Shown here one piece after another: positions 1-5,456 of a stretch of 6,724 bases of DNA. Each line of letters begins with the position of its first letter. The stretch's first letter is position 1. The notes below the pieces were generated by a model. It was not told where the DNA came from, did no database searches, and saw only the letters and a program-made list of their open reading frames with translations. The stretch covers positions 1 through 6,724 of the forward strand of contig JAJYTJ010000192.1 of assembly GCA_021793115.1 (NCBI GenBank), written 5' to 3'. The DNA comes from Actinomycetes bacterium. Its GTDB lineage: Bacteria > Actinomycetota > Actinomycetes > Actinomycetales > Cellulomonadaceae. Position numbers and translations under genes: made by a program.

Positions 1-308
1 AGGGGTGCTCACGCGTCGTCGCCGACGCGGGGGCGCAGATCGGATCGGTCGTGGCGAGCCTGGGGATGGTGATGAACCCGCAGATGGTCGTCGTGGGCGG
101 AGAGCTCGCGGAGAGCGGAGAGGTGCTGCTAGGGCCGATGCGGACCGCGATCATGCGGCGCATGGTGGTCAACCAGATCGCCCCGGTCGAGGTGGTGCCC
201 GCGGTCCTCGGCACGCGAGCCGAGGTGCTGGGCGCCCTGCTGCTCGCGCTGCAGGCGGCGGAGGTGCCGGTGATGAGCGAGGTGGAAGGTGAGGAGTCGG
301 CCAGTTGA
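1..308 (+). CDS. ROK family protein, C-terminal part (5' end outside window)
   Basis: This is the 3' end of a gene that enters from the left; the reading frame is open from base 3 and stops at TGA 306-308, giving about 101 residues. The segment GAQIGSVVASLGMVMNPQMV followed by VVGGELAESGEVLLGPMR is the C-terminal end of a ROK (repressor, ORF, kinase) domain: a helix, then the N-P-x-x-V-V-x-G-G strand-turn, then a long helix. The end, GTRAEVLGALLLAL, is also typical of the family. The DNA-binding region, if present, and the sugar-binding and zinc motifs are upstream and cannot be seen, so I cannot tell a transcriptional regulator from a sugar kinase. Because a sugar ABC ATPase starts 64 bases downstream on the same strand, a regulator of that transport locus is the more likely role (inference). 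Confidence 0.88.
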   Translation, partial: GCSRVVADAGAQIGSVVASLGMVMNPQMVVVGGELAESGEVLLGPMRTAIMRRMVVNQIAPVEVVPAVLGTRAEVLGALLLALQAAEVPVMSEVEGEESAS

Positions 309-324
309 CGACGGTCTCCTCAAC
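304..324. promoter_or_regulatory. 21-bp near-perfect inverted repeat, candidate operator
   Basis: The arms GTTGACGA (304-311) and TCCTCAAC (317-324) are complementary at 7 of 8 positions around a 5-base centre; the only mismatch is 309/319. The site overlaps the TGA stop of the upstream ROK gene and lies about 50 bases before the ABC ATPase start. ROK and LacI regulators bind symmetric sites of about this size, so an operator is plausible. It is not a terminator: the arms are short and no T-run follows. The TTGACG in the left arm resembles a -35 box, but I see no TAnnnT -10 at a suitable distance. Confidence 0.4.
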
Positions 325-372
325 AGAATCCAATGATGTGCCGCAGTTCGACGGGGAGCAGGTGCGAGGGTG

Positions 373-1161
373 ATGGGTGTCGCGCAAGGCCCGCTGCTCG
401 CGATGCACGGGATCAGCAAGCGGTTCGGCGCGGTCGAGGCGCTGACCGACGTCACCCTCGAGGTGCACGCGCACGAGGTCGTCGCGCTCATCGGCGACAA
501 CGGTGCCGGGAAGTCGACGCTGGCCAAGATGGTCGCCGGAGCGCTCACGCCGGACTCCGGGCTCATCGAGCTCAACGGCGAGGCCGTGACGATCCCCACG
601 CCCGCCGCGGCCTACAACCTCGGCATCGCGACGGTGTTCCAGGACTTCGCGCTCTGCGAGAACCTCGACGTCACCGCGAACCTCTTCCTCGGGCGAGAGA
701 TGCACGGGACGCTGCGGCGGTCCGACGAGGAGATGGAGCGCATCACGCGCGAGGTGCTGGACCGCCTCGCGAGCCGCATCCCGTCGGCCCGCACGCCCCT
801 GGCGTCGCTGTCGGCCGGCCAGCGCCAGTCCGTGGCGATCGCCCGCACGCTCATCGGCAGCCCCCGCATCGTCGTGCTGGACGAGCCCACGGCCTCGCTC
901 TCGGTCGCGCAGACGGCCGAGGTGCTCACGCACATCGAGCGGCTGCGGGAGATGGGGCTGGGGGTCATCCTCATCAGCCACAACATGACGGACGTCCGCG
1001 CCGTCGCGGACCGCATCGAGGTGCTGCGGCTCGGGCGCAACAACGGCTCGTTCGTCACGCAGCGCGCCAGCTACGAGGAGATCATCGCCGCGATCACCGG
1101 GGCGCCGCGCACGGAGGCGCCGCGTCACCCGAGCGGGGCCCCGCTCACGGCCGTCGGTTGA
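373..1161 (+). CDS. Sugar ABC transporter ATP-binding protein, single domain (FrcA-like)
   Basis: This is the ATP-hydrolysing subunit of a carbohydrate importer, acting on the cytoplasmic face of the membrane. Numbering from ATG 373 (262 residues), the motifs appear in order: Walker A GDNGAGKST (41-49), Q-loop Gln90 in VFQDFALCE, signature LSAGQRQ (146-152), Walker B VVLDEPTAS with D170 and E171, and the H-loop His203 in LISHNM. All catalytic residues are present; the signature has Ala in place of the usual first Gly (LSGGQ). One nucleotide-binding domain and the ending VLRLGRNNGSF...AAITGA match the FrcA-type ATPases of the ribose/fructose/xylose importer class, which work as homodimers, unlike the double-domain RbsA/MglA type. 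GTG 370 is an equally open start one codon earlier; GGGGAG at 353-358 could serve either. No permease or binding protein adjoins it, so its partners are probably upstream of the window. Substrate unknown. Confidence 0.9.
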   Translation: MGVAQGPLLAMHGISKRFGAVEALTDVTLEVHAHEVVALIGDNGAGKSTLAKMVAGALTPDSGLIELNGEAVTIPTPAAAYNLGIATVFQDFALCENLDVTANLFLGREMHGTLRRSDEEMERITREVLDRLASRIPSARTPLASLSAGQRQSVAIARTLIGSPRIVVLDEPTASLSVAQTAEVLTHIERLREMGLGVILISHNMTDVRAVADRIEVLRLGRNNGSFVTQRASYEEIIAAITGAPRTEAPRHPSGAPLTAVG

Positions 1162-1186
1162 CGACAATCGCGGTAATTGCGTTCAA
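1158..1186. promoter_or_regulatory. Interrupted inverted repeat upstream of the ROK regulator, candidate operator
   Basis: The arms TTGACGACAAT (1158-1168) and ATTGCGTTCAA (1176-1186) pair at 8 of 11 positions in a symmetric pattern, TTGA-N3-CAAT-N7-ATTG-N3-TCAA. The repeat overlaps the stop codon of the ABC ATPase gene and ends 3 bases before the -35 box of the regulator promoter. A dyad with AT-rich half-sites in a high-GC background, right beside the promoter of a winged-helix regulator, suggests autoregulation or control by the neighbouring ROK protein. This is inferred from symmetry and position only. Confidence 0.42.
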
Positions 1187-1189
1187 GGG

Positions 1190-1219
1190 TTGACGGCAAG
1201 GCGCGCGTCGCGGTACACC
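1190..1219 (+). promoter_or_regulatory. Predicted promoter of the ROK regulator (leaderless)
   Basis: A -35 box TTGACG (1190-1195) is followed after 18 bases by TACACC (1214-1219), a moderate -10 that keeps the leading TA. Transcription would begin about 7-8 bases later, at or beside the ATG at 1228. The bases before this ATG (GTACACCTGTCACCC) hold no Shine-Dalgarno sequence, which fits a leaderless mRNA, common in actinobacteria. The -10 is imperfect (final T missing), so confidence is moderate. Confidence 0.5.
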
Positions 1220-1227
1220 TGTCACCC

Positions 1228-2436
1228 ATGGCCTCCAGGACGCGCGCCCCCGCTCCGCCGCGGGACACCGGGTCGCAGAAGGCGTTGCGTGAGCGCAACA
1301 TCGCCCTGGTCGTCGCGACTCTGCGCGCGCAGGGACCGCGCACCCAGGCGGCCCTGGCGCGCGCCACGGGCCTGTCCACCGGGACCGTGTCCTCGATCGT
1401 GCGCGAGCTGGAGGCGGCCGGCCTCGTCGCGACCGCCTTCGCGATCAGCTCCGGCCGCCGGTCGGTCGAGGTGCGGCTGGCGCCCGACCCGCGGGTCGTC
1501 GTGGGCGTGGACATCGGCCGCACGCACATGCGCATGCTCGGGTGGGACGTCGGCCGGCGCCGCTTCGCCGAGGCCCACGCGACGCTCGAGTCCGGTCACG
1601 AGCCGTTCGACACCCTGCCGCTCGCGGCGGAGATGCTCGAGCGGATGCTCGACGAGCACCACGTAGACCGGTCGCGCGTGCTGCGCTGCGGGGTCGCGCT
1701 GCCGGCCTCGCTGGACCCCGTGACGGGCCGCGTGGTGCAGGCCAGCGTGCTGCCGAACTGGGCCGGCGTGGACCTGCTGCCCGCGGTGCGGGACGCCCTC
1801 GGGCTGCCCGTCGTGCTCGAGAACGATGCCAACCTGGGCGCCCTGGCCCACTACGGCGTGGGCGCGCAGGCAGGCGCCCACTGCCTCGTCTACGTCAAGG
1901 TGGCGACGGGCGTGGGCGTCGGGCTCTCGTTCGACGGGGTGGTCTACCGCTCGAGCTCGGGCATCACCGGCGAGATCGGACACATCCCGGTCGTCGACAA
2001 CGGTGAGCTGTGCTACTGCGGCAACCGCGGGTGCCTGGAGACGCTCGTGTCGACGCGGCGGCTCGTCGCGGACCTCAAGCGGACCCGTCCCGGTCGCTCG
2101 TGGGACGTCGCCGAGGTGGTCAAGGCCTCGCAGGCGGGCGACGTCATGGTGCACCGGCTGCTGTATGACGCCGGGGTCGGCCTCGGCCTGGCGATCGCCC
2201 CCATCTGCAACCTCCTCAGCCCTGACGTCGTCGTGCTGGGCGGCCCGCTCGTCGGCGGCGGGCAGCCGCTGCTCGAGGGGATGGTCGCCACCGTGCGGCA
2301 GCGGGCGCTCCCGTCGGCCACGGCGCCGACGACGTTCGCGCTGACGGACCTCGGCGACACCGCCGAGGTCCAGGGAGCCTGCCTGCTCGCGCTCCACGAC
2401 GCGCTGCGCTCAGATGACGTTTTGGTCTCAAACTAA
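1228..2436 (+). CDS. ROK family transcriptional regulator
   Basis: A complete 402-residue sugar-responsive DNA-binding protein. Residues 20-85 form a winged helix-turn-helix: TQAALARATGLSTGTVSSIV (39-58) is the helix-turn-helix and SSGRRSVEVRL (74-84) the wing. The ROK domain follows: phosphate motif DIGRT (95-99, D-x-G-x-T), ENDAN (198-202) with the Asp that is catalytic in ROK kinases, GEIGH (248-252), and the zinc motif CYCGNRGCLE (262-271, C-x-C-G-x2-G-C-x-E). All ligand-binding motifs are intact, so it should bind a sugar or sugar phosphate; kinase activity cannot be excluded but is not expected with a DNA-binding domain. ATG 1228 is chosen because it follows a promoter at leaderless distance; the in-frame TTG 1177 lies upstream of that promoter. 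It precedes the mmsA-mmsB-chvE operon on the same strand and probably controls it. The last codons use GTT, TTG, TCA and a TAA stop, unlike the rest of the gene. Confidence 0.93.
   Translation: MASRTRAPAPPRDTGSQKALRERNIALVVATLRAQGPRTQAALARATGLSTGTVSSIVRELEAAGLVATAFAISSGRRSVEVRLAPDPRVVVGVDIGRTHMRMLGWDVGRRRFAEAHATLESGHEPFDTLPLAAEMLERMLDEHHVDRSRVLRCGVALPASLDPVTGRVVQASVLPNWAGVDLLPAVRDALGLPVVLENDANLGALAHYGVGAQAGAHCLVYVKVATGVGVGLSFDGVVYRSSSGITGEIGHIPVVDNGELCYCGNRGCLETLVSTRRLVADLKRTRPGRSWDVAEVVKASQAGDVMVHRLLYDAGVGLGLAIAPICNLLSPDVVVLGGPLVGGGQPLLEGMVATVRQRALPSATAPTTFALTDLGDTAEVQGACLLALHDALRSDDVLVSN
2419..2433. promoter_or_regulatory. Imperfect palindrome at the 3' end of the regulator gene, candidate operator
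   Basis: GTTTTGGTCTCAAAC has the symmetric form GTTT-nn-G-n-C-nn-AAAC over 15 bases. It lies in the last five codons of the ROK gene, ending just before its TAA stop, and 35 bases upstream of the -35 box of the transport operon. AT-rich half-sites in a ~70% GC context are typical of regulator binding sites. No binding evidence is available. Confidence 0.4.
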
Positions 2437-2438
2437 TG

Positions 2439-2457
2439 ATGGTCTGGGAACGACCAT
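2439..2457. promoter_or_regulatory. Perfect 6-bp inverted repeat before the transport-operon promoter
   Basis: ATGGTC (2439-2444) and GACCAT (2452-2457) are perfectly complementary around a 7-base centre. The repeat starts 3 bases after the regulator stop codon and ends 11 bases before the -35 box. It could be an operator or activator site for the downstream promoter. A terminator for the regulator gene is less likely, because the stem is short and no T-run follows. Confidence 0.35.
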
Positions 2458-2468
2458 GTGTTCAGAAG

Positions 2469-2497
2469 TTGACGAGATGACCTCGCCTGCCTAGGGT
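2469..2497 (+). promoter_or_regulatory. Predicted promoter of the mmsA-mmsB-chvE operon
   Basis: TTGACG (2469-2474), a 17-base spacer and TAGGGT (2492-2497) match the actinobacterial housekeeping pattern TTGACn-N17-TAnnnT. Transcription would start near 2504 and give a leader of about 48 bases before ATG 2552. The spacer contains a small dyad, CGAG (2473-2476) and CTCG (2482-2485). This is the best promoter in the window. Confidence 0.68.
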
Positions 2498-2537
2498 CCA
2501 CTTCGGGCAAGGGCGCCATGAGCGTGCAGAGCGGCAC

Positions 2538-2543
2538 AGGGAG
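2538..2543 (+). promoter_or_regulatory. Ribosome binding site of mmsA
   Basis: AGGGAG lies 8 bases before ATG 2552 and decides that start over the later in-frame ATG at 2579 (Met10). Confidence 0.7.
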
Positions 2544-2551
2544 CTGGGTAG

Positions 2552-4117
2552 ATGATTGTCGGTCCCGTCATCCTCGAGATGAAGTCGATCACCAAGGTGT
2601 TCCCCGGCGTCCGGGCCCTCGACAACGTCACCATGACCGTGCGCCGGGGCGAGATCCACGCGATCTGCGGCGAGAACGGCGCCGGCAAGTCGACGCTCAT
2701 GAAGGTGCTGTCGGGCGTCTACCCGCACGGGACGTACGAGGGGACGATCGTCCTCGACGGCGAGGACGTGCACTTCGCCAACATCCGCGCCTCCGAGCAC
2801 GCGGGCATCGCGATCATCCACCAGGAGCTCGCGCTCATCCCCGAGCTGTCCGTCACGGAGAACCTGTTCATCGGGGGCAACGAGGTCGCCACGCGCGGCG
2901 TCATCGACTGGGTGGAGGCCCGCCGGCGCGCGCTCGACCTGCTCGCGCGCGTCGGCCTCGAGATCGACCCGGACACCGCGATCAAGAACCTCGGCGTCGG
3001 TCAGCAGCAGCTGGTGGAGATCGCCAAGGCGCTCGCGAAGGACGTCAAGATCCTCATCCTCGACGAGCCGACCTCCGCGCTCAACGAGGACGACGCCGAG
3101 AACCTGCTCGACATCCTGCGATCGCTGCGGAGCAAGGGCCTGACGAGCATCCTCATCTCGCACAAGCTCAACGAGATCGCGGCCATCGCGGACTCGATCA
3201 CGATCATCCGCGACGGCAAGACGGTCGAGACGCTCAGCGTGGACGAGGGCACCGTCACCGAGGACCGCATGATCCGCGGCATGGTCGGCCGCACCCTGGA
3301 GTCGCGGTTCCCGCACCATACGCCGCACATTGGCGAGCCGTTCTTCGAGGTGCGGGACTGGGTGGTGGAGCACCCCCAGATCCCCGGGCGGCTGGTGGCC
3401 AAGAGCTCGAGCTTCTACGTGCGCCGCGGCGAGATCGTCGGCTTCGCGGGCCTCATGGGCGCCGGCCGCACCGAGCTGGCCCGGTCGATCTTCGGGCGCT
3501 CCTACGGCACCTGGCGCGGCGGCCAGATCCTCATCGACGGCGTCGAGGTGACCATCCCCACCGTCCAGGCGGCCATCGCGCACGGCATCGCGTACGTGCC
3601 GGAGGACCGCAAGACCCTCGGGCTCAACCTCCTCGACACCATCAAGGACACCATCGTCTCGGCCGGTATCGCGCGCATCTCGCGCCACACGGTGATCGAC
3701 CTGGAAGCCGCGGAGGCGGCCGCCGAGCAGTACAGCCGCGCGATGCGCATCAAGGCGTCCTCGATCGACGTGGGCGTCGCGACCCTCTCGGGCGGCAACC
3801 AGCAGAAGGTCGTGCTGTCCAAGTGGATGTTCACCGAGCCCCGGCTGGCGATCCTCGACGAGCCGACGCGCGGCATCGACGTCGGCGCGAAGTACGAGAT
3901 CTACGGGCTCATCAACGAGCTCGCCGACCAGGGCAAGGGCGTCGTCATGATCTCGTCCGAGCTGCCCGAGCTGCTGGGTGTCTGCGATCGCATCTACACC
4001 GTCTTCGAGGGCCGCATCACCGGCGAGGCCGACGCTCGGACCGCGACGCAGGAGTCGTTGATGCGTCAGATGACCGACACGGCCACCACGAACCCCTCCA
4101 CCACCGTCACGAGATGA
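2552..4117 (+). CDS. mmsA: Multiple monosaccharide ABC transporter ATP-binding protein (MmsA/GguA type)
   Basis: A 521-residue ATPase with two fused nucleotide-binding domains that powers sugar import from the cytoplasmic face of the membrane. Domain 1 has Walker A GENGAGKST (40-48), IIHQELALIPELS around the Q-loop, Walker B LILDEPTSA (168-176) and His204 in ISHKL; its signature is degenerate (LGVGQQQ). Domain 2 has a degenerate Walker A GLMGAGRTE (300-308), a consensus signature LSGGNQQK (412-419), Walker B LAILDEPTRG (432-441) and Ser in place of the H-loop His (ISSEL). This complementary degeneration is normal for RbsA/MglA/XylG-type proteins and leaves one full catalytic site. The start ILEMKSITKVFPGVRALDNV and YPHGTYEGTIVLDGEDVHF are characteristic of GguA/MmsA. 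Family substrates include glucose, galactose, arabinose and xylose; the substrate here is not determined. The Thr-rich tail (about 508-521) is probably disordered. It is first in a three-gene operon with its own promoter. Confidence 0.94.
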   Translation: MIVGPVILEMKSITKVFPGVRALDNVTMTVRRGEIHAICGENGAGKSTLMKVLSGVYPHGTYEGTIVLDGEDVHFANIRASEHAGIAIIHQELALIPELSVTENLFIGGNEVATRGVIDWVEARRRALDLLARVGLEIDPDTAIKNLGVGQQQLVEIAKALAKDVKILILDEPTSALNEDDAENLLDILRSLRSKGLTSILISHKLNEIAAIADSITIIRDGKTVETLSVDEGTVTEDRMIRGMVGRTLESRFPHHTPHIGEPFFEVRDWVVEHPQIPGRLVAKSSSFYVRRGEIVGFAGLMGAGRTELARSIFGRSYGTWRGGQILIDGVEVTIPTVQAAIAHGIAYVPEDRKTLGLNLLDTIKDTIVSAGIARISRHTVIDLEAAEAAAEQYSRAMRIKASSIDVGVATLSGGNQQKVVLSKWMFTEPRLAILDEPTRGIDVGAKYEIYGLINELADQGKGVVMISSELPELLGVCDRIYTVFEGRITGEADARTATQESLMRQMTDTATTNPSTTVTR

Positions 4118-4137
4118 GCAAGGACCGGACACGATGA
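4114..4137 (+). other. Seven-codon mini-ORF bridging mmsA and mmsB
   Basis: ATG 4114 overlaps the mmsA stop as ATGA, and the frame encodes MSKDRTR and ends with TGA 4135-4137, which overlaps the mmsB start as a second ATGA. It could relay terminating ribosomes from mmsA to mmsB. It has no clear ribosome binding site of its own and mmsB has one, so this may be chance. Confidence 0.2.
4120..4124 (+). promoter_or_regulatory. Ribosome binding site of mmsB
   Basis: AAGGA lies 9 bases before ATG 4134, within the 16-base gap after the mmsA stop. Confidence 0.7.
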
Positions 4138-5399
4138 AGGCGATCCGACAGATCTTCGGCGGGAACCTGCGGCAATACGGAATGTCGTTTGCCCTGATCC
4201 TGCTGCTCGTATTCTTCCAGTGGCGGACGCATGGGATCATGCTGACGGCGACGAATGCCCAGAACATCCTCAACGGGTATTCCTACGTGCTCATCCTCGC
4301 GATCGGCATGCTGTTCGTCATCATCACCGGCCAGATCGACCTGGCGCCCGGATCGGTCGCCGCGGTGGTGGGCATCTGTGTGGCGCTGTCCATCAAGAAC
4401 TGGGGATTCCCGTGGTGGGCCGGCGTGCTGTTCGGCCTGCTGGTCGGCATCGCGATCGGCGCCTGGCAGGGTGCCTGGCTGGCTTTCGTCGGCGTCCCCG
4501 GCTTCATCACCACGCTGGCCGGTCAGATGCTCTTCCGTGGGCTCGACCAGTTCATCGGCAAGGCCGCGTCCGTGCCCGTGCCCAAGGAGATCCGCTACAT
4601 CGGCAACGGGTACCTGCCCGAGTGGGGCCCGAACACGGGGCTCAACAACTCGACGCTGCTGCTGGGCGTCGTCGCGCTGCTAGCCGTCGTCGCGATGGAG
4701 CTGCGCCGCCGCCGGCGGGTCATCCGGGCCAAGGGCACGCCGGTGCCGCTGTGGGCGATGGTGGCTCGCCTCGTCGGGATGGCGATCGCGCTCGGCTACC
4801 TCACGTACCTGTTCGGGTCCGGCCGGTACGGCACGTCGTTCCCGGTGACCGGCGTGATCCTGGTGGTCCTCGTCCTCATCTACAACTTCATCGCGACGCG
4901 GACGACGATCGGGCGCGGCGTGTACGCGGTAGGTGGCAACCGTGCGGCCGCCGCCCTGACCGGCATCAACACCAAGAAGATCTACTTCCTGGCGATGGCG
5001 AACATGTCGTTCCTCGCCGCGGTCGCCGCGATCATGTACGTCGGCCGGTCCACCGCGACGGGCCCCTCCGACGGCGTCGGGTGGGAGCTCGACGCCATCG
5101 CCGCCGTCTTCATCGGTGGCGCGGCCGTCTCCGGTGGCGTGGGCACGGTCGTCGGGTCGCTCATCGGCGGCCTGGTCATGGCCATCCTCAACAACGGCAT
5201 GTACCTGGTCGGCGTCGGCGCCGACCTGTCGCAGATGATCAGGGGCCTGGTGCTGCTCGTTGCCGTCGCATTCGACCTGTACAACAAGTCGCAGGGCAAG
5301 CCGTCCATCACAGGAACGCTGCTGCGCGGCCTGCGCATGTGGGAAAGGGGTGAGGCAAAGGGGATGGAGCGGCCTCGCGCCGGTGTGACGCAGAGCTAG
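4134..5399 (+). CDS. mmsB: Multiple monosaccharide ABC transporter permease (MmsB/GguB type)
   Basis: A 421-residue integral membrane protein forming the sugar channel of the importer. About ten hydrophobic segments can be read, roughly at residues 16-32, 45-65, 70-88, 93-114, 118-135, 172-190, 206-227, 236-254, 284-304, 320-346 and 368-388 (some may be re-entrant). ITGQIDLAPGS (64-74) corresponds to the conserved TGGIDLSVGS-type motif of the RbsC/XylH/GguB family, here with Ala-Pro for Ser-Val. VGGNRAAAALTGIN (266-279) is the cytoplasmic coupling loop that contacts the ATPase. A basic stretch RRRRRVIRAK (about 191-200) marks a cytoplasmic loop. The large 140-230 insertion and the overall length fit the ~400-residue GguB type better than the ~320-residue RbsC type. 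The start follows the mmsA stop by 16 bases, so the two are co-transcribed and probably translationally coupled. The C-terminal tail after 390 is hydrophilic and probably cytoplasmic. Confidence 0.93.
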   Translation: MKAIRQIFGGNLRQYGMSFALILLLVFFQWRTHGIMLTATNAQNILNGYSYVLILAIGMLFVIITGQIDLAPGSVAAVVGICVALSIKNWGFPWWAGVLFGLLVGIAIGAWQGAWLAFVGVPGFITTLAGQMLFRGLDQFIGKAASVPVPKEIRYIGNGYLPEWGPNTGLNNSTLLLGVVALLAVVAMELRRRRRVIRAKGTPVPLWAMVARLVGMAIALGYLTYLFGSGRYGTSFPVTGVILVVLVLIYNFIATRTTIGRGVYAVGGNRAAAALTGINTKKIYFLAMANMSFLAAVAAIMYVGRSTATGPSDGVGWELDAIAAVFIGGAAVSGGVGTVVGSLIGGLVMAILNNGMYLVGVGADLSQMIRGLVLLVAVAFDLYNKSQGKPSITGTLLRGLRMWERGEAKGMERPRAGVTQS

Positions 5400-5441
5400 A
5401 CGAGGACGCCAATGCAGGTGCCCGATCACTCTCTGGAATCC

Positions 5442-5446
5442 AAGGA
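5442..5446 (+). promoter_or_regulatory. Ribosome binding site of chvE
   Basis: AAGGA lies 10 bases before ATG 5457 and selects this start, which gives a proper lipoprotein signal peptide, over the upstream in-frame ATG 5412. It lies in the loop region of a possible weak hairpin (arms TCACT 5426-5430 and AGTGA 5451-5455). Confidence 0.7.
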
Positions 5447-5456
5447 AAGAAGTGAC

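Noticed and set aside
305..337. Promoter for the single-domain ATPase using TTGACG at 305
   Set aside because: No TAnnnT hexamer occurs 16-19 bases downstream; the best AATGAT would need a 21-base spacer. The dyad reading fits better.
1177..1227. Upstream TTG start adding 17 residues to the ROK regulator
   Set aside because: It lies upstream of the predicted promoter, lacks a ribosome binding site, and overlaps the inverted repeat; the added residues are not typical of the family.
1222..2397. Long minus-strand open frame opposite the ROK regulator
   Set aside because: Low-complexity antisense shadow; the + strand protein has all ROK motifs.
2423..2445. Direct repeat TGGTCT at 2423 and 2440
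   Set aside because: Six bases only, and each copy is part of a better-supported inverted repeat; spacing alone does not make it a separate element.
2439..2457. Terminator after the ROK regulator
   Set aside because: The stem is only 6 bp with a 7-base loop and no T-run, much weaker than the 13-bp hairpin after chvE.
2462..4273. Long open frame of about 600 codons on the minus strand opposite mmsA
   Set aside because: It is rich in Arg, Asp, Val and His as expected of antisense frames in high-GC DNA, has no recognisable domain, and lies opposite a gene with complete ABC motifs.
5412..5456. Upstream ATG start adding 15 residues to the binding protein
   Set aside because: It would put a charged stretch before the signal peptide; ATG 5457 has AAGGA at the right distance and a proper lipoprotein signal.
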